Assembly: GCA_947561585.1 (NCBI GenBank)
Contig: CANNZV010001117.1
Span: forward strand, 1 to 64,000
Direction of reading: 5' to 3'
Length of the DNA: 64,000 bases
From: Caprella mutica
Lineage: Eukaryota > Arthropoda > Malacostraca > Amphipoda > Caprellidae
Shown here: positions 33,712-43,838 of the stretch, in pieces
Layout: every line of letters begins with the position of its first letter
How positions within the stretch are numbered: the stretch's first letter is position 1
Notes under the pieces: generated by a model
What the model saw: the letters and a program-made list of their open reading frames with translations, nothing else
Databases searched by the model: none
Told to the model about the DNA's origin: nothing
Translations under genes and position numbers: made by a program

Positions 33712-36700
33712 TATAAAACTAAGCGGGTAATATGCAATTTTTGCAGGCAGGAGCAGTCGGTGGCCAACCTCGCTCAGCACCAGAGATTTTGCGAAGATCG
33801 GGAGCCGGAGAAGGGACCGCGCCCATGACAGCGGACTGGGGTCATGATGATGACAGTGTATGTACACTAGTATACAATATATTTTGTACATTTGACAAAA
33901 TCATTTTGTTTTCTCACAAAAGTCAAAACTATGATTTTATGAATGAGTAAGGGTTATGAAACTAAGCGGGTAATATGCAATTTTTTACAGGCGGGAGCAG
34001 TCGGTGGCCAGCCTCGCTTGGCATCAGAGAGACTGTGTTTTTTGGTTGCCGGAAGAGAGGTCGTGCCCATGCCAGCGGACTGGGGTCATGATGATGAGGA
34101 TGACAGTGTATGTACAGTAGTATACAATATATTTTGTGCATTTGACAAAATCACTTTGTTTTCTTACAAAAGTCAAAACTATGATTCTATGAATGAGTAA
34201 GGGGTTATAAAACTAAGCAGGATATATGCAGTTTTTGCAGGCGGGAGCAGTCTGTGGCCAACCTCGCTCAGCACCAGAGAGGCTGCGAGGGTCGGGAGCC
34301 GGAGAAGGGACCGCGCCCATGACAGCGGACTGGGGTCATGATGATGAGGATGACAGTGTATGTACAGTAGTATACAACATATTTTGTGCATTTGACAAAA
34401 TCATTTTCTTTTCTTACAAAAGTCAAAACTATGATTCTATGAATGAGTAAGGGGTTATAAAACTAAGCGGGTTATATGCAATTTTTGCAGGCAGGAGCAG
34501 TCTGTGGCCAACCTCGCTCAGCACCAGAGAGGCTGCGAGGGTCGGGAGCCGGAGAAGGGACCGCGCCCATGACAGCGGACATGGGTCATGATGATGAGGA
34601 TGACAATGTATGTAGAGTAGTATACAACATATTTTGTGCATTTGACAAAATCATTTTGTTTTCTTACAAAAGTCAAAACTATGATTCTATGAATGAGTAA
34701 GGGGTTATAAAACTAAGCGGGTTATATGCAATTTTTGCAGGCAGGAGCAGTCGGTGGCCAACCTCGCTCAGCACCAGAGAGGCTGCGAGGGTCGGGAGCC
34801 GAGAAAGGGACCGCGCCCATGACAGCGGACTGCGGTCATGATGATGACAGTGTATGTACACTAGTATACAATATATTTTGTACATTTGACAAAATCATTT
34901 TGTTTTCTCACAAAAGTCAAAACTATGATTTTATGAATGAGTAAGGGTTATAAAACTAAGCGGGTAATATGCAATTTTTGCAGGCGGGAGCAGTCGGTGG
35001 CCAACCTCGCTCAGCACCAGAGATGCTGCGAGGGTCGGGAGCCGGAGAAGGGACCGCGCCCATGACAGCGGACTGGGGTCATGATGATGAGGATGACAGT
35101 GTATGTACAGTAGTATACAATATATTTTGTGCATTTGACAAAATCATTTTGTTTTTTTACAAAAGTCAAAACTATGATTCTATGAATGAGTAAGGGGTTA
35201 TAAAACTAAGCAGGTTATATGCAATTTTTGCAGGCAGGAGCAGTCGGTGGCCAACCTCGCTCAGCACCAGAGAGGTGGGTCGGGAGCCGGAGAAGGGACC
35301 GCGCCCATGACAGCGGACTGGGGTCATGATGATGAGGATGACAGTGTATGTACAGAAGTATACAATATATTTTGTGCATTTGACAAAATCATTTTGTTTT
35401 CTTACAAAAGTCAAAACTATGATTCTATGAATGAGTAAGGGGTTATAAAACTAAGCGGGTTATGTGCAATTTTTGCAGGCAGGAGCAGTCGGTGGCCAAC
35501 CTCGTTCAGCACCAGAGAGTTTGCGAGGGTCGGGAGCCGGAGAAGGGACCGCGCCCATGACAGCGGACTGGGGTCATGATGATGAGGATGACAGTGTATG
35601 TACACTAGTATACAATATATTTTGTACATTTGACAAAATCATTTTGTTTTCTCACAAAAGTCAAAACTATGATTTTATGAATGAGTAAGGGTTATAAAAC
35701 TAAGCGGGTAATATGCAATTTTTTCAGGCGGGAGCAGTCGGTGGCCAACCTCGCTCAGCACCAGAGAGGCTGCGAGGGTCGGGAACCGAGAAAAGGACAC
35801 CGCCCATGACAGCGGACTGCGGTCATGATGATGACAGTGTATGTATACTAGTATACAATATATTTTGTGCATTTGACAAAATCATTTTGTTTTCTCACAA
35901 AAGTCAAAACTATGATTTTATGAATGAGTAAGGGTTATGAAACTAAGCGGGTAATATGCAATTTTTTACAGGCGGGAGCAGTCGGTGGCCAGCCTCGCTT
36001 GGCATCAGAGAGACTGTGTTTTTTGGTTGCCGGAAGAGAGGTCGTGCCCATGCCAGCGGACTGGGGTCATGATGATGAGGATGACAGTGTATGTACAGTA
36101 GTATACAATATATTTTGTGCATTTGACAAAATCACTTTGTTTTCTTACAAAAGTCAAAACTATGATTCTATGAATGAGTAAGGGGTTATAAAACTAAGCA
36201 GGATATATGCAGTTTTTGCAGGCGGGAGCAGTCTGTGGCCAACCTCGCTCAGCACCAGAGAGGCTGCGAGGGTCGGGAGCCGGAGAAGGGACCGCGCCCA
36301 TGACAGCGGACTGGGGTCATGATGATGAGGATGACAGTGTATGTACAGTAGTATACAACATATTTTGTGCATTTGACAAAATCATTTTCTTTTCTTACAA
36401 AAGTCAAAACTATGATTCTATGAATGAGTAAGGGGTTATAAAACTAAGCGGGTTATATGCAATTTTTGCAGGCAGGAGCAGTCTGTGGCCAACCTCGCTC
36501 AGCACCAGAGAGGCTGCGAGGGTCGGGAGCCGGAGAAGGGACCGCGCCCATGACAGCGGACATGGGTCATGATGATGAGGATGACAATGTATGTAGAGTA
36601 GTATACAACATATTTTGTGCATTTGACAAAATCATTTTGTTTTCTTACAAAAGTCAAAACTATGATTCTATGAATGAGTAAGGGGTTATAAAACTAAGCG

Positions 36701-38089
36701 GGTTATATGCAATTTTTGCAGGCAGGAGCAGTCGGTGGCCAACCTCGCTCAGCACCAGAGAGGCTGCGAGGGTCGGGAGCCGAGAAAGGGACCGCGCCCA
36801 TGACAGCGGACTGCGGTCATGATGATGACAGTGTATGTACACTAGTATACAATATATTTTGTACATTTGACAAAATCATTTTGTTTTCTCACAAAAGTCA
36901 AAACTATGATTTTATGAATGAGTAAGGGTTATAAAACTAAGCGGGTAATATGCAATTTTTGCAGGCGGGAGCAGTCGGTGGCCAACCTCGCTCAGCACCA
37001 GAGATGCTGCGAGGGTCGGGAGCCGGAGAAGGGACCGCGCCCATGACAGCGGACTGGGGTCATGATGATGAGGATGACAGTGTATGTACAGTAGTATACA
37101 ATATATTTTGTGCATTTGACAAAATCATTTTGTTTTTTTACAAAAGTCAAAACTATGATTCTATGAATGAGTAAGGGGTTATAAAACTAAGCAGGTTATA
37201 TGCAATTTTTGCAGGCAGGAGCAGTCGGTGGCCAACCTCGCTCAGCACCAGAGAGGTGGGTCGGGAGCCGGAGAAGGGACCGCGCCCATGACAGCGGACT
37301 GGGGTCATGATGATGAGGATGACAGTGTATGTACAGAAGTATACAATATATTTTGTGCATTTGACAAAATCATTTTGTTTTCTTACAAAAGTCAAAACTA
37401 TGATTCTATGAATGAGTAAGGGGTTATAAAACTAAGCGGGTTATGTGCAATTTTTGCAGGCAGGAGCAGTCGGTGGCCAACCTCGTTCAGCACCAGAGAG
37501 TTTGCGAGGGTCGGGAGCCGGAGAAGGGACCGCGCCCATGACAGCGGACTGGGGTCATGATGATGAGGATGACAGTGTATGTACACTAGTATACAATATA
37601 TTTTGTACATTTGACAAAATCATTTTGTTTTCTCACAAAAGTCAAAACTATGATTTTATGAATGAGTAAGGGTTATAAAACTAAGCGGGTAATATGCAAT
37701 TTTTTCAGGCGGGAGCAGTCGGTGGCCAACCTCGCTCAGCACCAGAGAGGCTGCGAGGGTCGGGAACCGAGAAAAGGACACCGCCCATGACAGCGGACTG
37801 CGGTCATGATGATGACAGTGTATGTATACTAGTATACAATATATTTTGTACATTTGACAAAATCATTTTGTTTTCTTACAAAAGTCAAAACTATGATTCT
37901 GTGAATGAGTATGGGGTTATAAAACTAAGCGGGTTATATGCAATTTTTGCAGGCAGGAGCAGTCTGTGGCCAACCTCGCTCAGCACCAGAGAGTTTGCGA
38001 GGGTCGGGAGCCGGAGAAGGGACCGCGCCCATGACAGCGGACTGGGGTCATGAGGATGAGGATGACAGTGTATGTACAGTAGTATACGC
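33712..38089 (+). repeat. Tandem exon-like array, block 3 (18 units)
   Basis: Continuation of block 2 beyond the retrotransposon. Exon-like starts: 33747, 33991, 34241, 34491, 34741, 34984, 35234, 35479, 35728, 35972, 36222, 36472, 36722, 36965, 37215, 37460, 37709, 37953. 33991 and 35972 are type B, preceded by TTTTTTACAG instead of TTTTTGCAG. 33747, 34741, 35728, 36722 and 37709 are 111 bp; 35234 and 37215 carry the 5 bp loss. The first unit (EILRRSG) differs most. The block ends in an intron-like part at TAGTATAC, immediately followed by a GC hairpin. Confidence 0.95.
33991..37952 (+). repeat. Two tandem 1981 bp higher-order repeats of eight units
   Basis: Every unit start from 33991 to 35728 recurs exactly 1981 bp later (35972 to 37709). 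The two octamers share private variants such as the unit with GGACATGGGTCATG and GACAATGTATGTAG (34491/36472). Only a few differences are visible, mostly in the last unit (TTTGTGCATTT against TTTGTACATTT), so the duplication is recent. Confidence 0.95.
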
Positions 38090-38106
38090 CGCTCAGCAAA
38101 CGGCGT
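38086..38106. repeat. GC hairpin at the right edge of the array
   Basis: TACGCCG and CGGCGTA pair around CTCAGCA. The left relative (about 23153) reads TTCGCTCAACAAACGTCGTA and does not form this stem. Confidence 0.6.
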
Positions 38107-38265
38107 ATCGACTAAACTATTAAATCTGTGGCCTGCCTAATACAAAACGAAGCAGAAAAAATGTCCCATTAAAATATTTTATAACTCAAAGACAATCGAA
38201 TTTATTAATTTTAATAATTCATACTAAAATCATTTTAGTTTTGAACTTTTCTATTTCTATTTCAG

Positions 38266-38844
38266 TTATTCGTCAACAAGGCATCTCCTCTCGAACTACG
38301 ACAGAGTGAGTATTGAGTATTTCAAATAGAAAAATTAAACCCAAAAATCAAATCAAACTTCAATCTAGGAAATTAATTGATAAATATATGACAGATACGA
38401 TTTAAATGAAATGTGAAAATCTATAATTTTTGTACAATTTTCGAATAATCCAGTAGTATTCACAATCATTCAATATCCTAATTTTGACTAATTCAAAACA
38501 AACTATATAGAACTGAGTAGTACTTCCGGTATCAAAATTAATAAAGTCAACTTAATAATTTTAGAACTCTCTGCTCGAACAAAGGCAGAGTAGGGTTTTA
38601 AACCCTACCTTTTGGTTTAAAATATAAACCAAAATATTCAGTGAAATTTTCATCCAGGATATTTATTGATTTATTTCATTTCGATTAAAAGAAATGTATT
38701 TTTTATCGTATTTTAACACCATTGTTCATTTTACAGTCAGAAGTAACGGATACTCAAGAAAACTATCCGAAAGAATACACATACTTCAAACCTAGTAAAT
38801 CAGACGGTTTTGTCTATCAATTGAGAAAATTTCCAAAGTGTTGA
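38266..38844 (+). CDS. Exon b copy and terminal exon after the array
   Basis: 38266-38305 is a 40 bp exon (TTTCAG before, GTGAGT after), a copy of 23320-23359 with ATG changed to AGG. 38737-38844 follows TTTTACAG and in phase 0 reads SEVTDTQENYPKEYTYFKPS, then KSDGFVYQLRKFPKC and TGA: 35 residues, basic end, final Cys. Exon b in its original frame joins it in phase. An array exon spliced directly to 38737 also joins in phase 0. Joining an array exon to exon b would change the frame, giving a different 32-residue end. No family recognised; a polyadenylation signal is not obvious nearby. Confidence 0.4.
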
Positions 38845-40556
38845 GGCAAAACAACTGATTTGTTTTTAGAATTATCAATTTAACTACTTTTAAGTAATAC
38901 CTGCAACTCATTACTTAGGTAGGGGCAAAATCAAACAATTCATATAGGTCAAAACAAATCAAATTTGATTTGATTCAACTAATCCTTTCTCTGTGTGGAA
39001 GGTTTTATATGTAGTAGTTTTCAGATTTTGTTAGCTAATAAGAATTAGAAATCTAAAGTTTCCTTGAAGGTTCCAATTGAAATCATTTTATGGCAATTTA
39101 ATAATTCCATTTATTGCTCCTTTTTTCAGGAGCATTTAAATGTTATTTTCAAGTTCTTAACAGACTTTAAATATAATCTAAGAAAAAAAATATTGCTAAC
39201 AATTTTTGAGTTATTAAAATATCTGTTTATTAACAAATTATTTTATAGTGATTAAATTAATCTTAGATTTTTTAAATTTAGGCTTGCAAGGAAACCTGGA
39301 CTTTTAATGTAAATTATATTTATTTATGACTATTAATTGGTTTGTATTTTCTTGTATTGTTCAAGATCAGATAATTGGCCATTTTTTTATTTTAAGTTAG
39401 TTTAATTGAAGAGTTGAATGAGTAACTGGTCTAGGTGTTAAAATGTCAACCCTTTCGCGCCAACTTTTTTTCCTGAGTACATTATGAGTAATAATGTATT
39501 TCTTCAATAGTATTTATGAACTTGTACCTTATTTTAATCTATTGATTTAGTGTTTATTTCAAAATTGTGATAGGACAATAGGTCCCACCAGATGTGTACA
39601 TACAGACTATTGGGACGATATATCTCAATAGAATATGAATGTTACTAGTTCGACATATTAGCCCATTCGGCGCGAAAGGGTATCACTAATTAATTAAGCT
39701 TAAAAGTGGTTTCAATGTGACTGCATTTAGATTACTTCTTGTTAGAATGGCTTACTAATTGATTCTCAATTATTCTTTTTATCTAATCTAATCATAATTA
39801 TTTTCACAAATAACTCACTTCTACAGGGTATAGATCAGTATTGTATCTTCTTACTTTACGCATAGACCACAATTCTCTTTCAACAATTCAATTTCTACAT
39901 TTTAAGTTATTTATTTATTATTATTGGCCAATATCTAACAAGCCATCTCCACATTATCCATTTTTTCGAATATGTTGATATGTCTTCAGATCGTACAGTC
40001 CTCTTGCTACCTGAACGACCCTTGTTAAAATTTAAACTTGTGCCTTCCTTTTTCTATTTAATCACATTTATCTATATAGTCAATAATTTGTAAAAAGAAT
40101 AGTTATTTGAATGGTTTTAAAACCTGGAAATAAATCTATTTCATTTATAGAGTTGTTGTATAATACAAATATAATTTGTGTTTGAACTTAATTCAATGTT
40201 CGTTTTCTGAACATTTGCGCAAAACTATTTTCACCAACCATCAATAAAATCGTTATAACATTTACAAAAATCATTAAATCTTTATGAAAATTTAATTGCT
40301 GATGGAAAAGTCAGTAATTATTAAGATATACTTATTTAAATTTATGTTTCGTTTTTTTGCACCCCTGTCTAGTGGATAAATTCCACGTAAATGCTGAATC
40401 TTGCTATCTAGTGTTATCAATTGTGCTCGTCTCTTTTCTTAGTTACAGTTTTTAGAAGTTGACCGGTTTCAAATAGTAGTTTTTATGTATCAATGATTTG
40501 ATTCGTTATGTATTTAACAGAAACACATACGTCTTATCCAATTAAAATGCTTATGA
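38845..40556. other. AT-rich stretch with one MITE
   Basis: No gene I can support. The 63-codon ORF 39064-39255 is low-complexity AT-rich sequence. The only clear feature is the piggyBac-like element at 39450-39680. Confidence 0.5.
39450..39680. mobile_element. piggyBac-like MITE, 231 bp
   Basis: Ends CCCTTTCGCGCC and GGCGCGAAAGGG. The flanks TCAA and TATC are no longer TTAA. Similar interior (GAGTACATTATGAG, ATGTGTACATACAG) and ends to 22789-23087, though shorter. No ORF. Confidence 0.6.
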
Positions 40557-40587
40557 TTAAGTAATGGATAAAGATGAAGAAAGCTTT

Positions 40588-41380
40588 ACGTACCGGCTTC
40601 CTACGACCAATCTGGCCTTTCGGCGCCGTAGGATTACACGTATTTGAACGACCGTAGGCAATTGGCTCGGTTTGGCACCGTTTGTGGTGGAGGAAACTTC
40701 TTTTGTCGACGACAATCTCGTTTCGATTGTTCTATTACAAAATTCCCAAAGTGGTTCGCTGTGATCATATGAACCAGAGGTAGGTTCACAGCAAATCCCT
40801 CTTGATTCGTGGCATTTTCTAGTATTTTCAGTAGTTATATTTTCTTTTATTACCAGAGCTTTCAATGTAGTTATTCATTTAAAAACAAAGAAATTATAAA
40901 GTAAATAAATAAGAAATGCGGTTCGTGGATCTTAGTTAATTTTCAGTTTAGGTTCATGAACCACTGCAGTTTATAGCTTGCTTCCATTGTGACATCTCTA
41001 GTGTGAGATTCAGTCCCAGAGACCCAGACTGATGTGATGAGCTATTACATGCAACGTCCTAGGCTGGCATAGTGTGGATTCTAGAACCCATATTACACAT
41101 ACCGGCTTCCAACGGCTTCAAAATTTTCATACCGGCTTCAAAATTTTGGATGACTTTCTATAACTATTAGACGTATTTGAACGGCCGTAGGAAGAAGGTT
41201 CAGTTTGGTTCTGAATATTTCAATTCAGATATTTATCTTTAAATATGGCAACTCTGTCAAAGCGATGAGCTGTTACACGCTACGGCTGTACAGCGGATTA
41301 TAGTCCTGGCGAAATCTCATGATTTGGACGTATGCTAGCGCCGTAAGCCAAATTGACCGTATGAAGCTGGTACGTGCAAT
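40588..41380. repeat. Candidate element with CGTACCGGCTTC ends
   Basis: CGTACCGGCTTCCTACGACC near 40588 and, in reverse, CGTACCAGCTTCATACGGTC near 41365-41384 could be ends of a ~790 bp element. Further copies of ACCGGCTTC and CGTATTTGAACG(A/G)CCGTAGG lie inside (about 40640, 41100, 41170). The minus ORF 40557-40865 (102 codons) overlaps one end and resembles nothing I know. Confidence 0.3.
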
Positions 41381-41787
41381 GGGGAAATTAAAGACTGCTT
41401 AAAAAATTTGCTCTGCTGATTACAATAAGGTACTGCACTCTAATGTAGCTACATCACCCGCAAACGGGTGTCATAGGTACATTTGGCCTCTAACTTTTTT
41501 ATTTGGGCAGTTATGAAGTTTAAGCTTAGGCAATGTTTGAACTATATCAATACCGATAATATCCTGTGAAAATGTCGTCAATTAAATGAAATTTAAATTA
41601 ATAAAGATCATTTTTATTTATGCTATGCTAACTGTAACATTTCCGGCTTTTTGAATTTTGTTATGTTGATTTTGATCCGCTATGGTTCTGTTATGTAAAC
41701 TTCATGATTGTTTAACAACATCATTGATGACCTATTCTAAGAAGCTGCTTCATCTCCAGATGAGGCTCATCTCTACGTGTAGCGAAT

Positions 41788-42165
41788 TTGGATGACTATC
41801 CACTTTTATCTATTTCCCAATATGAACATACTGGATGTTTGGAAGACTACTATGGCATCCCAGTATTAACAACTGGAATAGATCCTCTTTCAGAGAATAT
41901 GGGAAATGCCCCTGGAAGTTTATCTACCGTTTGCGCTATCTATGGAAGGATCAGCCTTATGATTGGGAAAAAATCAGGAAGTGACGCTACCCATTTGGCA
42001 ACTTACATAGGAAAGAGAGTAGATATCTTCAGGAAAGCAATATGCCAAAAAATTTCTTCGATGAACTCTAAAACACTCATCTTCTTCGACCGATTCACAG
42101 AAAAAGACCAGACTGTGAGACCTCTTATCTTAAATGGAATATACAGGGGATCAGACCAGGTGTAG
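41788..42165 (+). CDS. Orphan 125-codon ORF, unknown
   Basis: Open from ATG to TAG: MDDYPLLSISQYEHTGCLED, then LTTGIDPLSENMG, SLSTVCAIYGRISLMIG, AICQKISSMNSK, ending NGIYRGSDQV. Codon and residue use look like real coding sequence (balanced composition, few low-complexity runs) in an otherwise AT-rich area. It has no signal peptide or membrane segment. It might be one exon of a gene or a captured fragment; no splice sites can be assigned with confidence. A Tc1-like fragment follows 130 bp on. Confidence 0.3.
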   Translation: MDDYPLLSISQYEHTGCLEDYYGIPVLTTGIDPLSENMGNAPGSLSTVCAIYGRISLMIGKKSGSDATHLATYIGKRVDIFRKAICQKISSMNSKTLIFFDRFTEKDQTVRPLILNGIYRGSDQV

Positions 42166-42290
42166 ACAAATTTTAACGTTTAATTTTAAAACGTGAATAT
42201 TATCCATCTATTAACACTATTGGAAGCTCATTATATGCACTAACTGTTACATTTTACTTTCAGAGGTATTTCTAAATATTAATTTAGTTA

Positions 42291-42525
42291 TGAGCTCTGT
42301 AGCATCGACAATTCAGGAACTGTTTGAATCAGGACAGTCCCCGGGTCAAGTGCAAGTAGATCTGGTGTTTACAAGGCTCTAAAGCGTTTCAGAGAGACAG
42401 GAGGAATCCTGAAAGAAGAGTCAGGAAATTGGCATCAGCGTCTGAAAAAGTGTTCACATGATTGCAGCGTCTAATCAAGGACCTTTATGAAGTGGGTTTG
42501 GATGTTAACCGAGAGAAGTGAGAAC
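42291..42525 (+). pseudogene. Tc1/mariner-like transposase N-terminal fragment
   Basis: In shifting frames the sequence reads ATIQELFESGQSPGQV, SGVYKALKRFRETGG and SASEKVFTRLQRLIKDLYEV. This resembles the paired-like DNA-binding region at the start of Tc1-type transposases (a helix-turn-helix with xVYKxIKRxxETGG). At least two frameshifts; the catalytic part is absent. Confidence 0.5.
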
Positions 42526-43292
42526 TGATTTTGCTCAAAGAATCAATCATTACGAGGAATATTTGAGGGATTTATAGCAGGATTAAGGGGAGCTTTTCGA
42601 AAATGAGGTTTTTTCTTTGTTTACCGTTTGATGTTTCTGAAACTTGGAAGGTATATGTAAAAACAAATTCTAAGACATTTTTGCTCATATGATTTTTCCA
42701 AAAAATTTGATATTTTGAGTTATTTTTGAGTTTTTTTGTATCATTTTCAAAATCTATCTTCTCTCACAATTTTTGACCAATATTTCTGCTTTATGCTTCA
42801 AAACATAGCTAAAAGGTATGAAAACATTTCTTCGAAGTAGAAATATGGAGTAGGAGAAAAATGGCTTTAAAATTTTAGGGTTCTGAAGTTTGAAAAAGAG
42901 TTTTGCCTGCTGATAACAGCATAACCAGTGTGACATTATAGACTCAACTTCATTGTGAAGGGGTACTTTTGAACAGTGGAAACCTCTCTTCCCTCCATTC
43001 CATTGAATAACTATTAGTCTTTAGGTTGGAAACTTATTAAGCCTGAAACGCTCTGAACGTATCTGTGTAGAACGTTTGTACGCACTTCTGTACGACTTCT
43101 ACTGAGAATTTTGCAACTCTGTTTTCAAAGTCTTGTAGAGATATGTATATAGATTAATATCAGACAAAAAAACGAAAAATGATATTTTTACAGTTTTTTT
43201 CGAAAAGCTCCCCCTTAAAGAGTAATTTCAGTGGAAGATTCAAACTTGTTGGGAGCAGCACTCATGGAGATAGACATACTGGCAGGAACAGG

Positions 43293-43757
43293 ACAGAACT
43301 CCCTCTCCAGACAGAACTCCCTCTCCAGACAGAACTCCCTCTCCAGACAGAACTCCCTCTCCAGACAGAACTCCCTCTCCAGACAGAACTCCCTCTCCAG
43401 ACAGAACTCCCTCTCCAGACAGAACTCCCTCTCCAGACAGAACTCCCTCTCCAGACAGAACTCCCTCTCCAGACAGAACTCCCTCTCCAGACAGAACTCC
43501 CTCTCCGGACAGAACTTCCTCTCCGGACAGAACTCCCTCTCCGGACAGAACTCCCTCTCCGGACAGAACTCCCTCTCCGGACAGAACTCCCTCTCCGGAC
43601 AGAACTCCCTCTCCGGACAGAACTCCCTCTCCGGACAGAACTCCCTCTCCGGACAGAACTCCCTCTCCGGACAGAACTCCCTCTCCGGACAGAACTCCCT
43701 CTCCGGACAGAACTCCCTCTCCGGACAGAACTCCCTCTCCGGACAGAACTCCCTCTG
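43293..43757 (+). repeat. 18 bp minisatellite in two sharp halves
   Basis: Twenty-five units of ACAGAACTCCCTCTCCRG: the first 11 have CCAGAC and the next 14 have CCGGAC, with no mixing. Because 18 is a multiple of three, long ORFs run through in two plus frames (TELPLQ/TELPLR and RQNSLS/GQNSLS) and in one minus frame. I do not take any of them as a gene. Confidence 0.95.
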
Positions 43758-43838
43758 GATGCAGACAGATAGATTTTAATAAGTTTAGAAGGGATGTTGT
43801 TTACAAACAAAGTATCAATAAGATGATGACTTATCAGT

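Noticed and set aside
21367..37853. Minus-strand 65-80 residue ORFs across the array (MHKIYCILLYIHCH...)
   Set aside because: They are antisense shadows of the repeat unit, broken differently in the 5 bp and 6 bp deletion units.
21019..38089. CRISPR array
   Set aside because: Repeats are ~250 bp, contiguous and without unique spacers; the genome is eukaryotic.
21414..38123. A separate 72-85 residue gene in each array unit (MQFLQAGAVG... to NYDSMNE)
   Set aside because: The ORF starts in the T-rich tract before AG and runs through the AT-rich half, where replacement changes (VCTVV/VCTLV/VCTEV, CAF/CTF, SYK/SHK, DSM/DFM) are free. The splice-site layout explains the boundaries better than an independent gene.
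40557..40865. 102-codon minus-strand ORF
   Set aside because: No recognisable domain; it overlaps a candidate element end with repeated ACCGGCTTC words, so chance is likely.
43179..43810. Three long ORFs through the 18 bp minisatellite
   Set aside because: A period divisible by three without stops opens several frames at once; no unique sequence, promoter or splice context supports a protein.
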